Shown piece by piece: positions 15,605 to 22,766 of a stretch of DNA of 23,925 nucleotides. Origin of the DNA: RBG-16-66-20 sp038040245 (lineage in GTDB: Bacteria; Pseudomonadota; Gammaproteobacteria; Burkholderiales; SG8-39); assembly GCA_038040245.1 (NCBI GenBank), contig JBBPIU010000045.1:1-23925 (forward strand). Direction: 5' to 3'. The translations under genes and the position numbers were made by a program. Position 1 is the stretch's first letter, and each line of letters begins with the position of its first letter. The notes beneath the pieces were generated by a model. It was not told the DNA's origin. It searched no databases and saw only the letters and a list, made by a program, of their open reading frames with translations.

Positions 15605-16324
15605 TCATCGCGCCATCCTCCTGGCGAGATCGATGAAGTCCTTGGCGTTGTAGTCGAAGGTGGGCTCGGGTTTCACATCCACCTTCACCTTCGGGCCTTT
15701 CTCGCGCGGCCGGCGCACGAACGCGGTAGCCAGGCCGCAGGCCTGCGCCGCGCGCAGGTCGTCCTTGTGGGCGGCGACCAGCATGACTTGCGCGGGCTCG
15801 AATCCGAGCATCGCCGCGGCGCCGAGATAGGATTCCGGGTCCGGTTTGTAGTGCCGGAAGAGCTCCGCCGAGAGCACGCAATCCCAGGGCAGCCGGCCGT
15901 GCTTCGCCATGTTGACCAGCAGCGCCATGTTGCCGTTCGAGAGCGTGGCGATGACGTGGCGGCGCTTGAGCAGCGCGAGGCCGCGGCGCGCGTCGGGCCA
16001 GGGATCGAGCCGGTGCCAGACGCGGTTCAGATGGTCGATCTCGTCTTCCGTAAGGCTGTCGATGCCGAAACGCGGCAGCAGTTCATCGAGGATCATGCGG
16101 TGCAGCTGGTCGATGTTCATCCACGGCAGTTCGGCGGAGCGCACGCGCGCCATTGCCGGCTTGTAGCCGGCGCGCCAGGCGTCGGCGAATGCGTCCCAGT
16201 CGACGGCGAGCTTTTTCCTGCGGCCGAGCACGCGGCATTCGCGGATGATCGAGCCGCGCCAGTCCACGACCGTACCGAAGACGTCGAAAATCAAGGCATG
16301 GATCGCACGCGGGCTGGCAGGCAT
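15605..16324 (-). CDS. Type II haloacid-dehalogenase-like hydrolase
   Basis: A 239-residue HAD hydrolase. Motif I is FDVFGTVVDW with nucleophile D14 and T18, motif II is LSNGN with S129 and N130, motif III is K160 in YKPDPESY, and motif IV is VAAHKDDLRAA. The overall pattern is that of L-2-haloacid dehalogenase (type II), with R51 in a position like the substrate Arg. However, the SxNxxD site of biochemically known dehalogenases reads AxHxxD here (A184, H186, D189), so true dehalogenase activity is uncertain and a phosphatase or other hydrolase role is possible. The start ATG 16324 has no good Shine-Dalgarno. It is in a minus-strand operon, 30 bases after the SIMPL-domain gene. Confidence 0.88.
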   Translation of the reverse strand: MPASPRAIHALIFDVFGTVVDWRGSIIRECRVLGRRKKLAVDWDAFADAWRAGYKPAMARVRSAELPWMNIDQLHRMILDELLPRFGIDSLTEDEIDHLNRVWHRLDPWPDARRGLALLKRRHVIATLSNGNMALLVNMAKHGRLPWDCVLSAELFRHYKPDPESYLGAAAMLGFEPAQVMLVAAHKDDLRAAQACGLATAFVRRPREKGPKVKVDVKPEPTFDYNAKDFIDLARRMAR

Positions 16325-16354
16325 AGGCAGATTCTAACGCCCGCCGCCCCGGCC

Positions 16355-17032
16355 TTACTGCAACTGGATGGTTCCGGACACCGTGATAAGGATGCGCGTG
16401 CTCCCCGGCTCGACCGCCGGCTGCGCCACGGGCTCGGCAGACATCGCGCGCGCTGCCATCGCCAACACGGGACGCGGCGGCGCGCCGCCGGGCGACACCT
16501 GCAGGTCGCGCACCCGGTAGCCCTTAGCCTTCATGGCATCGCGCACCACGCGGGCGCGCTCGTCGAAGGCCGCGAGCGCTTCAGCGATCAAGGCGTTCTC
16601 CGCTTTGCGCCGTGTTTCGCCCGACACCGACAGGGCGAGGCCTGTAACCATCAGCGTCGACTGCAGCTTGCCGATCAGCTCGGTGGCGGCGGCAAAGTCG
16701 GCCGATTCGAGCCGCAGCTCCTGCCGCACCCGCCAGCGCGTCACGCGGTTCTTGTCGTACACAGGGATGGTCTGGTATCCGGCGGACTGGGCCTTCACGG
16801 ACTTGTAGGCAAGCGCGCCCGCGAGCGCGCGCTGCATCGTGCGGTTGACGCTGTCGGCGAGTTGCGCGGGATCGGCGCCCTCGGCCTCGGCTGCCAGCGT
16901 GGCGGTGAGCAGGTCGTTCGGAATTTCGCGCTCCGCCTGGGCGCTTAGGCTGACCAGATTGAACAGCGTTTCCGGGGCCTGCGCGCTCACGGCCAGCGGG
17001 GCGAAGAGCAGCGCGAATAGAAGTGATCGCAT
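16355..17032 (-). CDS. SIMPL-domain (DUF541) exported protein
   Basis: A 225-residue protein with a signal peptide (RSLLFALLFAPLAVSAQA, cleavage after about residue 19) and a SIMPL/DUF541 domain: FNLVSLSAQAEREIPNDLLTA near the start, then YQTIPVYDKNRVTRWRVRQEL and a C-terminal strand ILITVSGTIQLQ. Members such as E. coli YggE are periplasmic and linked to oxidative-stress tolerance; the mechanism is not known. The ATG at 17032 lies two bases after the cobalamin adenosyltransferase stop, so the two are coupled. A longer reading from 17065 overlaps that gene and adds no signal. Confidence 0.9.
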   Translation of the reverse strand: MRSLLFALLFAPLAVSAQAPETLFNLVSLSAQAEREIPNDLLTATLAAEAEGADPAQLADSVNRTMQRALAGALAYKSVKAQSAGYQTIPVYDKNRVTRWRVRQELRLESADFAAATELIGKLQSTLMVTGLALSVSGETRRKAENALIAEALAAFDERARVVRDAMKAKGYRVRDLQVSPGGAPPRPVLAMAARAMSAEPVAQPAVEPGSTRILITVSGTIQLQ

Positions 17033-17034
17033 GG

Positions 17035-17592
17035 TCAGGCTTTTTTCCTGCGCTCGTGCCGCCAAAGCACGTCGCCGCGCTTGCCGGCGCGGTTCAGCGC
17101 GCGCCCGAGCACGAACAGCAGGTCCGAGAGGCGGTTCAGGTACTGGCGCGCCCGCTCGCCGACCGGTTCGGTCCGGCCCAGGGCGACCAGGCTGCGTTCG
17201 GCGCGCCGGCAGGCGGTGCGCGAGAGGTGGGCGAGGGCGGCGGCACGGGTGCCGCCGGGCAGAATGAACTCCTTCAGCGGTGGCAAGCGCCTGTTGTACG
17301 TCTCCAGCAGCCCATCCAGATGCACTACGTGGGCCTCGGTGATCATCGTGTGGCCCGGGATGCAGACCTCGCCGCCCAGGTCGAACAGGCCGTGCTGGAT
17401 GTGCAGCAGCGCCTCACGCAGCTTCGCCGGCATTTTTTCGGCCAGCAACACCCCAATACTGGAATTCAGTTCGTCTATGTCGCCCAGCGCCTGGATGCGG
17501 GCCGAATCCTTGGCAACGCGCGTGCCGTCGCCGAGGCCGGTCTCGCCCTTGTCGCCGGTGCGTGTCGCGATTTTCGACAGCCGGTTTCCCAT
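17035..17592 (-). CDS. Cob(I)alamin adenosyltransferase, PduO type
   Basis: Transfers the adenosyl group from ATP to cob(I)alamin to form coenzyme B12, or salvages cobalamin, in the cytoplasm. The 185-residue protein has the N-terminal ATP-binding signature TRTGDKGETGLGDG (10-23), GDIDELNSSIG, EFILPGGT, the RRAER segment and the C-terminal YLNRLSDLLFVLGR, all typical of PduO-like enzymes. ATG 17592 matches the family N-terminus (MGNRLSKI). The Shine-Dalgarno (AGAGAGGA) is somewhat far upstream. It is the first gene of a minus-strand group of five, behind a TATAAT box at 17627-17632. No B12-riboswitch-like element is visible in the short leader. Confidence 0.94.
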   Translation of the reverse strand: MGNRLSKIATRTGDKGETGLGDGTRVAKDSARIQALGDIDELNSSIGVLLAEKMPAKLREALLHIQHGLFDLGGEVCIPGHTMITEAHVVHLDGLLETYNRRLPPLKEFILPGGTRAAALAHLSRTACRRAERSLVALGRTEPVGERARQYLNRLSDLLFVLGRALNRAGKRGDVLWRHERRKKA

Positions 17593-17626
17593 GGCGAGCG
17601 TGCCATCCTCTCTCAAGAAGCGCAGA

Positions 17627-17632
17627 ATTATA
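17627..17632 (-). promoter_or_regulatory. Probable -10 box of the adenosyltransferase operon
   Basis: The minus strand reads TATAAT, a perfect sigma-70 -10 element, 35 bases upstream of the adenosyltransferase ATG and inside a 69-base divergent intergenic gap. The -35 region is poor: TCCTTG lies at a 17-base spacing and overlaps the Shine-Dalgarno of the plus-strand ACT gene. The predicted transcript would have a leader of about 25-30 bases. Confidence 0.5.
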
Positions 17633-17661
17633 GCCTCGCAGGCCTTACCCAAGGAGGGACC

Positions 17662-18072
17662 ATGGCAAGCATCCGCAAGGCCGATTATTACACCATGAAA
17701 GTCTCGCAGCGCCCGGGCGCCGGCGCCAAACTGCTTGCCGCGATGAAGGCGGCGGGCGTCAACCTGCTCGCCTTCACCGGCTTTCCGTCGGGCGGCGGCG
17801 CGCAGGTGGACTTCATACCGGAGGACAGCGTCAAGTTCCGCCGTGCCGCGAAAAAAGCGGGCCTGCGCGTCTCGAAACGGAAGACCGTGTTCCTCGTGCG
17901 CGGCGACGACCGTGTCGGCGCGCTCACCGGCGTCCTCGGCAAACTCGCGCCGAAGAAAATCAACCTCGTCGCCCTCAGCGCCGTTACCGCCGGCAATGGC
18001 CGCTACGGCATGATCTTCTGGGTCAAGCCCAAGGACATCGGCCGCACCTCACGCCTGCTCGGCGCGCGCTAG
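17662..18072 (+). CDS. Tandem ACT-domain protein
   Basis: A 136-residue protein made of two ACT-like halves: residues 8-70, with VSQRPGAGAKLLAAMKAAGVNL and a QVDFIPED strand, and residues 74-125, with FLVRGDDRVGALTGVLGKLAPKKINL and a YGMIFWVKPKD strand. ACT domains bind amino acids or other small ligands to regulate metabolism. No catalytic domain is attached, so this is probably a stand-alone sensor or a structural domain. ATG 17662 is set by a strong AAGGAGG at 17651-17657. It is divergent from the cobalamin adenosyltransferase operon. The ligand is unknown. Confidence 0.85.
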   Translation: MASIRKADYYTMKVSQRPGAGAKLLAAMKAAGVNLLAFTGFPSGGGAQVDFIPEDSVKFRRAAKKAGLRVSKRKTVFLVRGDDRVGALTGVLGKLAPKKINLVALSAVTAGNGRYGMIFWVKPKDIGRTSRLLGAR

Positions 18073-18086
18073 CTCCGTCAAGCCGA

Positions 18087-18110
18087 CGCAGCTTCGGAGG
18101 CTGCGCCCGT
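18087..18110 (+). terminator. Weak terminator-like hairpin after the ACT gene
   Basis: CGCAGC (18087-18092) pairs with GCTGCG (18100-18105), with a possible two-pair extension, followed only by CCCGTTT. It sits in the 43-base convergent gap between the ACT gene and the deoxyinosine glycosylase gene. Without a real T-run it may work poorly or need Rho. Confidence 0.3.
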
Positions 18111-18115
18111 TTGGA

Positions 18116-18628
18116 TCAGCGGCGCCGGGCCGGGGCCGTGGCCGCCCTCCATGCGCGCAGCTTTTCCGGCAACGGAACTGCCGCGTTCGCCGGGCTGGTG
18201 GACGGCAGGCGCAGGTGGCTGATTTCCGGAAGGTCGCCGAGCAGCGGCCGAACATGCCTCATGTACAGGGCCTCGGCCTTGGCGCCGTTGAAACAGATCC
18301 GGCGAATGCGCCGATGATGCGCCAGGAAGCTCGCAAAGTCGTTGGGCACGATGGTGGCGCGCTCGATGTCGGAGTCGAGACTGCCCTCGCGCGTGCAGGA
18401 CTCAAGCACGTCCCATAGCGCGATTCTCGAGGCCGCAAGCGATGAGGTTCGAGTCTCGTAGGCGCCCTGCGCATCAAAGCCGAAAATCTCCCCGACGATG
18501 CGCCAGAACGCGTTCCTGGGATGCGCGTAATACTGCCGTTCGCGCAGCGACACCCTTCCGGGCATCGTGCCGAGGATGAGAACGCGCGCCCCCGCGCGCT
18601 CGATCGGCGGGAAGCCGTGAACGTGCAC
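18116..18628 (-). CDS. DNA-deoxyinosine glycosylase (UDG family 6, HDG type)
   Basis: Base-excision repair enzyme that removes hypoxanthine (deaminated adenine) from DNA. The 170-residue protein has the HDG signature GTMPGRVSLRERQYYAHPRN (20-39), with the family's conserved Asn at position 39, then FNGAKAEAL (113-121) and the DNA-intercalation-type motif LPSTSPANA (141-149). The start is GTG 18628, three bases after the DUF1304 stop. It is downstream of xseA in the same orientation, so the transcript would join two DNA-maintenance genes. Confidence 0.9.
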   Translation of the reverse strand: MHVHGFPPIERAGARVLILGTMPGRVSLRERQYYAHPRNAFWRIVGEIFGFDAQGAYETRTSSLAASRIALWDVLESCTREGSLDSDIERATIVPNDFASFLAHHRRIRRICFNGAKAEALYMRHVRPLLGDLPEISHLRLPSTSPANAAVPLPEKLRAWRAATAPARRR

Positions 18629-18631
18629 CGA

Positions 18632-18988
18632 TCAGGACTGCAATACGAGCGCGAGCGCGATGATTCCGGGGATTGCCTGCACGAAGAGGATTTTGCGGTT
18701 CACCGTGGCGCCGCCGAACAGCCCGGCCACGATGACGCAGGCGAGAAAGAACACCTTGACTTGAATTCCCGCGGCGCCCAGCACCAGCCCCCACACCAGC
18801 CCGGCGACCAGAAACCCGTTGTACAGCCCCTGATTCGCCGCCAGGCCCTTCGATGCCGCGGCAAACTCGGGCGTAAGCTTGAAGGTGCGCATGCCGAACG
18901 GCTTGTCCCACAGGAACATTTCGAGAACGAGGAAGTAAAGGTGCAGCAGGGCCACCAGCGCCACTGCGATATTCGCGGCCGTCGTCAT
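18632..18988 (-). CDS. DUF1304 small membrane protein
   Basis: A 118-residue integral membrane protein with four hydrophobic helices: about 5-25, 50-72, 75-95 and 98-117. The DUF1304 pattern is visible in LHLYFLVLEMFLWDKPFG and NQGLYNGFLVAGLVWG. The function of the family is unknown. ATG 18988 has AAGGAG six bases upstream. It lies between xseA (38-base gap) and the deoxyinosine glycosylase (3-base gap). Confidence 0.92.
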   Translation of the reverse strand: MTTAANIAVALVALLHLYFLVLEMFLWDKPFGMRTFKLTPEFAAASKGLAANQGLYNGFLVAGLVWGLVLGAAGIQVKVFFLACVIVAGLFGGATVNRKILFVQAIPGIIALALVLQS

Positions 18989-19026
18989 ATAGGGCTCCTT
19001 ATCAGCGGCTGCGGTTGCATCGCCTG

Positions 19027-20238
19027 CTAGCGGATCTTCTTCAGAACTTCGCTTTCGATCTCGCCCCTGGCGATGGTGGTGGTGAGGCGATCGCCCTTGC
19101 TTACGCGTGCTGAATCGCGCAGCAGCGCACCGCTCGCATCGCGCGTGATCGAGTAGCCGCGGGCGAGGACGGCGCTAGGGTCGAGGCTGGCGAGGCTAGC
19201 CCGGGCGAGATCGATTTGCGCAGCGAGTTGCTCGAAACGGCGCGCCGCCGCAGTGACGAGGCGGGCGGCGAGGTGGACGAGGTGCTGGCGGGAGGTGCGC
19301 AGGCGCTCAGCAGGATGGACGAGGCGGCGGGCAAGGGCGTCGACGGCCTGCATCGCGTATTCGATCTTCCTGGCGGTTTGTCTTGAAATGCGGAGCGCCG
19401 TTTCCGCGATGCGGGCGCGCAGGGCTTGGAGCGAAGGACTGACCAGTTCGGCCGCCGCGGTCGGCGTGGGCGCGCGCTCATCCGCTGCGAAGTCGGCAAT
19501 GGTGAAGTCGGTCTCGTGGCCGACGCCGACGACGATCGGGATGGCGGAGGCGCGGATCGCGCGGGCGAGCGCTTCCTCGTTGAATTGCCACAGGTCTTCG
19601 ATCGAGCCGCCGCCGCGTACCAGCAGCAGCACGTCGCACTCGGCGCGCGCGTTGGCGGTGGCGAGCGCCTGCACCAGCTGCGCGGCGGCGCCTTCGCCCT
19701 GCACCGGCGCTGGATAGACGACCACCGCAATGGAGGGGTTGCGGCGCCGCAGCGTCGTCAGGACGTCGCGCAGAGCGGCCGCAGCGAGCGACGTGACGAC
19801 GCCGATCTGCGTCGGATGCTTCGGGATCGGGCGCTTCGCGTCCGGATCGAACAGGCCCTCGCGCCCGAGCTTGTCCTTGAGCTTCAGGAAGCGCTCGTAG
19901 AGGGGCCCGAGTCCGGCGCGGCGCATCCCCTCGACGTTCAGCTGGAAGCGGCCGCGCGGCTCGTACAGGGTCACCAGCGCCCGCACCTCGACCCGCAGGC
20001 CGTCGGCCGGCTCCCAGTCCAGGGCTGCGGCGCGGCTCTTGAACATGACGCAGTCGACCTGCGCTGATTCGTCCTTGATCGTGAAATACAGGTGGCCCGA
20101 GGCAGCCGGACGCAGGTTCGAGACCTCGCCCGCGATCCATTGCAGGGGGAAGCGCCGCTCGAGCAGGTCGCGGGCGCTGCGCAGCAGTTGGGAGACGCTC
20201 AGGACGGCGGCTCCGCCTGGGGGAAAGTCAAGCTCCAT
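19027..20238 (-). CDS. xseA: Exodeoxyribonuclease VII large subunit
   Basis: Large subunit of the ATP-independent exonuclease VII, which degrades single-stranded DNA together with small subunit XseB. The 403 residues show the N-terminal OB-fold (LSVSQLLRSARDLLERRFP, then WIAGEVSNLRPAASGHLYFTIKD written in two blocks), the nuclease-domain motifs VQGEGAA, RGGGSIEDLWQFNEE and GVGHETDFTIADFAADERAPTPTAAAEL (split by family blocks), a long helical middle region and the C-terminal LARGYSIT segment. It is somewhat shorter than the 456-residue E. coli protein, mainly in the coiled-coil region. ATG 20238 has no strong Shine-Dalgarno. xseB is not in the window. Confidence 0.96.
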   Translation of the reverse strand: MELDFPPGGAAVLSVSQLLRSARDLLERRFPLQWIAGEVSNLRPAASGHLYFTIKDESAQVDCVMFKSRAAALDWEPADGLRVEVRALVTLYEPRGRFQLNVEGMRRAGLGPLYERFLKLKDKLGREGLFDPDAKRPIPKHPTQIGVVTSLAAAALRDVLTTLRRRNPSIAVVVYPAPVQGEGAAAQLVQALATANARAECDVLLLVRGGGSIEDLWQFNEEALARAIRASAIPIVVGVGHETDFTIADFAADERAPTPTAAAELVSPSLQALRARIAETALRISRQTARKIEYAMQAVDALARRLVHPAERLRTSRQHLVHLAARLVTAAARRFEQLAAQIDLARASLASLDPSAVLARGYSITRDASGALLRDSARVSKGDRLTTTIARGEIESEVLKKIR

Positions 20239-20257
20239 GACGGCGCCGAGACTACAC

Positions 20258-20266
20258 TAATCCACA
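20258..20266 (+). promoter_or_regulatory. DnaA-box-like site (TAATCCACA)
   Basis: TAATCCACA differs from the consensus TTATCCACA by one base and is identical to the first box of the cluster 157 bases downstream. It lies 20 bases upstream of the xseA start codon, in the likely xseA promoter. Confidence 0.5.
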
Positions 20267-20377
20267 CACACGCCGGCTCGCCTTGCGCTTCTGCAAGGAA
20301 TCCGTGTGGAGGCCGATTCTTATACGTAACGCGCTGTTTCAACTGTGAAAAGAAGTGATGAAAATTTAATCGCAACC

Positions 20378-20399
20378 GTCTAGAACCGCATCGCTAGAC
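20378..20399. repeat. Inverted repeat GTCTAG-N10-CTAGAC
   Basis: Perfect 6-bp arms (20378-20383 and 20394-20399) are separated by 10 bases, between the AT-rich stretch and the DnaA-box cluster. The spacing fits a dimeric regulator's operator, and CTAG is usually a rare tetramer. No regulator is assigned. Confidence 0.45.
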
Positions 20400-20422
20400 T
20401 GACGAGCCCCGCTGTTCAGGGA

Positions 20423-20457
20423 TAATCCACAAACTTATCCACAGCTTTTGTGGATAT
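20423..20457. promoter_or_regulatory. Cluster of three DnaA-box-like sites
   Basis: TAATCCACA (20423-20431, plus), the consensus TTATCCACA (20435-20443, plus) and ATATCCACA (20449-20457, read on the minus strand) fall within 35 bases. The outer two are part of a perfect 9-bp inverted repeat, ATCCACAAA (20425-20433) and TTTGTGGAT (20447-20455), which brackets the consensus box. The cluster is about 115 bases upstream of the exbB start. DnaA binding is inferred from sequence alone. Confidence 0.65.
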
Positions 20458-20572
20458 CGGGCGCGAGACGACTGGCCAAGCGGTGCTGAGGTGGCTGCCG
20501 TAGTTGCCGCTCACATGCGGTTTGGCTAAAGTGCGCGCACGAAAATGCATTTACGTTTCAAAGGATAGTGCC

Positions 20573-21199
20573 TTGTTTGCCATCATCCAGGCCGCAGGCT
20601 GGCCGATCTGGCCGCTGCTGTTGACCTCCATCATCGCGGTTGCATTGATCATCGAACGCTCGATCTCGCTGCGCGAATCGAAGATCGTTCCGCCGACGCT
20701 GCTCGACCAGGTGACCGCGGTATACGTGCGCCAGGGCGTGAACGCCGACATCCTCGACAAGCTCGCCAAGGATTCGCCCTTGGGCGAAGTGCTGGCGGCC
20801 GGCCTGAGGAACGAAAAGAGCCCGCGCCACGTCATGAAGGAGGCGATCGAGGAGGCGGGCCGCGCCACGGCGCACAATCTGGAGCGCTTCCTCACGACGC
20901 TGGGCACCATCGCCACCGCCGCGCCGCTGCTGGGCCTGTTTGGCACGGTGGTGGGCATGATCGAGATCTTCGGCTCGCAGACGCCGGGCGGCACCAACCC
21001 GCAGCAGCTCGCCCACGGCATCTCGATCGCGCTCTACAACACCGCAGCCGGTATCGCGATCTCGATTCCTTCGCTGATTTTCTACCGCCACTTCAAGAAC
21101 AAGGTGGACGGATTCGTGGTGCTGATGGAGCAGGCGGCCTCGAAGCTGATCGACATCGTGCATGGCGAGCGCGAGGGCTACCAGGCCAGGTCTCAGTAG
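20573..21199 (+). CDS. exbB: MotA/TolQ/ExbB-family proton channel protein
   Basis: Forms, with ExbD, the proton-driven inner-membrane motor that energises TonB-dependent receptors (or, as TolQ, the Tol system). The 208-residue protein has an N-terminal helix (GWPIWPLLLTSIIAVALIIE), a cytoplasmic loop, and two further helices around GTIATAAPLLGLFGTVVGMI and ISIALYNTAAGIAISIPSLI, the family signature. The start is TTG 20573, with AAGGA seven bases upstream. An earlier TTG at 20504 adds residues unlike the family. exbD follows 7 bases downstream. No tonB is in the window. Confidence 0.94.
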   Translation: MFAIIQAAGWPIWPLLLTSIIAVALIIERSISLRESKIVPPTLLDQVTAVYVRQGVNADILDKLAKDSPLGEVLAAGLRNEKSPRHVMKEAIEEAGRATAHNLERFLTTLGTIATAAPLLGLFGTVVGMIEIFGSQTPGGTNPQQLAHGISIALYNTAAGIAISIPSLIFYRHFKNKVDGFVVLMEQAASKLIDIVHGEREGYQARSQ

Positions 21200-21206
21200 C
21201 GCCGCA

Positions 21207-21623
21207 ATGAACTTCCAGCGCGGCCGCTACAAGGAGGAGCCCGAGATCAACCTCGTGCCCCTGATCGACGTCATGATGGTGATCCTGATCTTCCTCATGA
21301 TCAGCACCACCTACTCGAAGTACACCGAGCTGCAGATCAACCTGCCCACCGCGGATGCCGACAAGCAGATGGAGCGGCCCGGCGAGGTGAACGTTGTGGT
21401 GAACGCCAAAGGCCAGTACGTGATCAACAAGAACCCGGTCGATTTCGCCAGCATCGAGCAGCTCGCCGGCGAGCTGCGGCGCGCCGGCGCGGGCCTGCGC
21501 GAGCCGATCGTCATCATCAGCGCCGACGCCGTCGCCACCCACCAGTCGGTGATCCGGGTAATGGAAGCCTCGCGCGTCGCCGGCCTGTCGCAGATCACCT
21601 TCACCACGCAGTCCACGAAGTAG
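21207..21623 (+). CDS. exbD: ExbD/TolR-family biopolymer transport protein
   Basis: A 138-residue partner of ExbB. It has a short cytoplasmic N-terminus, a single transmembrane helix LVPLIDVMMVILIFLMIST carrying the essential proton-carrying Asp of this family, and a periplasmic domain ending SRVAGLSQITFTTQ. ATG 21207 fits the family start. Its TAG stop overlaps the GTG start of lpxK by one base. Confidence 0.95.
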   Translation: MNFQRGRYKEEPEINLVPLIDVMMVILIFLMISTTYSKYTELQINLPTADADKQMERPGEVNVVVNAKGQYVINKNPVDFASIEQLAGELRRAGAGLREPIVIISADAVATHQSVIRVMEASRVAGLSQITFTTQSTK

Positions 21624-22603
21624 TGAAGCACTGGAGCCGCCGCGGTGCCGTCGCCTGGCTGCTGTGGCCGGCGAGCCTGGTCTTCGGGGCCGTTATTTTT
21701 TTCAGGCGCCTCTTTTTCAGATTCCATCTATTCAAAAGTTATCAAGCCGGCATCCCGGTGATCGTCGTGGGCAACCTCACGGCCGGGGGCAGCGGCAAGA
21801 CGCCGCTGGTGCTGCGCATCGTCGAGCTCCTGCGGCAACACCAATGGAAGCCCGGCATCGTCTCGCGCGGCTATGGGGGTTCTGTCGCGGCAAAAGGCGG
21901 CACGCCGAGCGAGGCGAATATCGCTTCGGATCCGGCCGAAGTCGGCGACGAGCCGATCCTGCTGGCGCGCCGCAGCGGCTGCCCGGTGTGGGTGGCGCCC
22001 GAGCGCAGCGCGGCCTGCCGGGCGCTGCGCGAGCAGCACCCGGAGTGCGATGTGATCGTGACCGACGATGGCCTGCAGCACTATGCGCTTGCGCGCGACA
22101 TCGAGATCTGCGTGGTGGACGGGCGCGGTATGGGCAATGGCTTCCTCCTGCCCGCGGGCCCGCTGCGCGAGCCGCGCTCCCGTTTGGCCTCCGTCGACGC
22201 GGTAGTCACGCACGAGTGCGCGGACGTGAACGGCTACAAGATGCAACTGCAGGGCGAGAACCTGGTCCGGGTCACCGATGCACGCGATGTCCGGCCGGTG
22301 AAATCCTTCGCCGGGCAGAAAGTGCACGCGGTCGCGGGCATCGGCGATCCAAACCGATTCTTTCTTCAGTTGGCGCGCTTCGGCCTCAAGCCGGTGCCGC
22401 ATCCGTTTCCGGATCACTACCGGTTCCGCGCCGCGGACCTGGACTTCGGCGACGAGCTATCGGTCGTGATGACCGAAAAGGACGCGGTAAAATGCAAGCG
22501 CTTTGCCAAAGTGAATCACTGGGTGTTCCCGGTGAGCGCATCGCTCGATCCCGCGTTCGAACGCTGGCTGCTGGAGAAGCTGAGTGGATCCAAAGCTGCT
22601 TGA
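21623..22603 (+). CDS. lpxK: Tetraacyldisaccharide 4'-kinase
   Basis: Phosphorylates the 4' position of the lipid A disaccharide precursor at the cytoplasmic face of the inner membrane. The 326-residue protein has an N-terminal membrane helix, a P-loop in GNLTAGGSGKTP (50-61), the SRGYGG motif and TDDGLQHY. The start is GTG 21623, overlapping the exbD stop. Codons around 21690-21740 are unusually T-rich. The next gene begins 20 bases before its end. Confidence 0.95.
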   Translation: MKHWSRRGAVAWLLWPASLVFGAVIFFRRLFFRFHLFKSYQAGIPVIVVGNLTAGGSGKTPLVLRIVELLRQHQWKPGIVSRGYGGSVAAKGGTPSEANIASDPAEVGDEPILLARRSGCPVWVAPERSAACRALREQHPECDVIVTDDGLQHYALARDIEICVVDGRGMGNGFLLPAGPLREPRSRLASVDAVVTHECADVNGYKMQLQGENLVRVTDARDVRPVKSFAGQKVHAVAGIGDPNRFFLQLARFGLKPVPHPFPDHYRFRAADLDFGDELSVVMTEKDAVKCKRFAKVNHWVFPVSASLDPAFERWLLEKLSGSKAA

Positions 22604-22766
22604 AATCCTGGTCTGCCCCATCTGCAAGGGACCGCTGTTGTACCGTCAGGCGGCCGCGGAACTGATCTGCAAGGCCGACCGTCTCGGCTTTCCGGTCAAG
22701 GACGGCATTCCGGTGATGCTCGAAGAAGACGCGCGCAAGCTTCCTCCCGACGAGGAAGTCGCCTGA
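22584..22766 (+). CDS. Trm112-family protein (YcaR-like)
   Basis: A 60-residue protein of the Trm112/UPF0434 family. It begins LLEILVCPICKGPL with C11 and C14 and ends with the typical FPVKDGIPVMLEEDAR. The eukaryotic relative activates methyltransferases; the bacterial role is not settled. The start is GTG 22584, inside the lpxK 3' end. Its TGA stop forms CTGA with the apparent CTG start of kdsB. Position between lpxK and kdsB is the classic one for ycaR. Confidence 0.93.
   Translation: MDPKLLEILVCPICKGPLLYRQAAAELICKADRLGFPVKDGIPVMLEEDARKLPPDEEVA

Larger units (their letters stand above)
20239..20572. other. 334-base structured intergenic region between xseA and exbB
   Basis: This is the longest gene-free stretch in the window and separates two divergent operons. 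From left to right it holds a DnaA-box-like site (20258-20266), a perfect 6-bp hairpin (CCTTGC 20281-20286 with GCAAGG 20293-20298), an AT-rich stretch (about 20345-20372), a GTCTAG/CTAGAC inverted repeat (20378-20399) and a cluster of three DnaA-box-like sites (20423-20457). No open frame in it looks like a gene. A long reading that would start exbB at TTG 20504 is rejected in favour of TTG 20573. Confidence 0.7.

Noticed and set aside
17593..17661. Cobalamin riboswitch in front of the adenosyltransferase
   Set aside because: The space upstream is under 70 bases, already holds the -10 box and the ACT gene's Shine-Dalgarno, and shows no B12-box.
20281..20298. CCTTGC/GCAAGG hairpin as a terminator
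   Set aside because: It is in a divergent promoter region with no gene ending there on either strand and no T-run.
20239..20572. Firm assignment as the chromosomal origin
   Set aside because: DnaA boxes alone are not enough, and no origin-linked genes are present in the window; kept only as a finding.
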